DNA of 64,000 nt from Paragorgia papillata (taxonomy: Eukaryota; Cnidaria; Anthozoa; Scleralcyonacea; Coralliidae), in the NCBI GenBank assembly GCA_035771165.1, contig JAWNZC010000369.1, positions 806,001 to 870,000 of the forward strand, written 5' to 3'. The position numbers and the translations under genes were made by a program. Below the pieces are notes generated by a model that worked only from the letters and a program-made list of their open reading frames with translations, did no database searches and was not told the origin of the DNA. Below, piece by piece: positions 63,641 to 64,000 of the stretch (positions within the stretch are counted from its first letter, which is position 1; every line of letters begins with the position of its first letter).

Positions 63641-64000
63641 GACCGTTTTCATCTGACGTCATGGCGGCCATATTGGTAAATCAAAACAACTAAATGCGGC
63701 CACATTGGTGTACCATCTTTAACCTATGGGAATTTAGCTCTATTCTTATTTTAATAATATACATGAAAAAATTTCTCAATGTTGATTGGCTAAGAGCAGT
63801 GCTGTTTTAAGGAAATACAGTGCAGAAAAAAGGAAATACAGTGCAAATTTCTGAAGCAAATAAGCCAATCTAAAACAATAAAAACTGAAAAGAGCCAATC
63901 ACGTTCTACAACGGATTTTGACGGATGGCAATTTTCCAACCTCGTGTCCAGGCTCTTTCTGCACAAAATAAATAAATATGGCGGCCAAGATTTGAAACGG

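Noticed and set aside
63326..63679. Poly-Asn/poly-Ile/poly-Tyr frames
   Set aside because: Translation of the (TAA)n microsatellite.

Overview
The window is nuclear DNA from an animal. It has spliced genes with canonical GT-AG introns, AT-rich introns full of short inverted-repeat transposons, retroelement fragments and microsatellites. Two genes are conserved across animals, and a third is a short BCMA-like TNF-receptor gene. The gene content and the very dense palindromic MITE load fit a cnidarian, most likely an anthozoan such as a stony coral. That placement is inferred from style, not proved.

Three genes lie on the + strand. (1) HSD17B10 (3-hydroxyacyl-CoA dehydrogenase type 2) has four coding exons between 10441 and 20358 and encodes 258 aa. 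(2) A MITF/TFEB/TFE3-family bHLH-zipper factor has eleven coding exons between 24528 and 48224 and encodes 457 aa. It keeps the N-terminus, the LENPTKY region, the SPM phosphosite region, the acidic DDxxDDII segment, two SUMO consensus sites and the full basic-HLH-zipper. (3) A small single-pass membrane protein with one six-cysteine BCMA/TACI-like repeat has three exons between 56266 and 63007 and encodes 206 aa. All exons join in frame at GT-AG sites.

Layout. 1-10440 is a transposon-rich upstream region: a 2-kb element with 8-bp target duplication, a 4.7-kb inverted repeat with a TTAA-flanked element in one arm only, and several MITEs. 10441-20358 is HSD17B10. 20359-24527 is intergenic, with a MITE and a 20-bp minisatellite. 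24528-48224 is the MiT/TFE gene, whose introns hold LINE fragments, two 5S-rRNA-derived SINEs, hammerhead-like motifs and several intact elements with 9-bp target duplications. 48370-57221 is a tandem duplication (two units of about 4.29 kb) that begins in the 3' flank of the MiT/TFE gene and duplicates the first exon of the receptor gene. A large palindrome at 57178-58121 sits at its right end. The rest holds the receptor introns and its last exon, followed by a MITE and a (TAA)n tract.

The three genes are not an operon. HSD17B10 is a mitochondrial enzyme, MiT/TFE factors control lysosome and nutrient programmes, and the receptor is a surface protein. The most interesting structure is the duplicated, phase-compatible receptor ectodomain exon, together with the unusually readable transposon archaeology.
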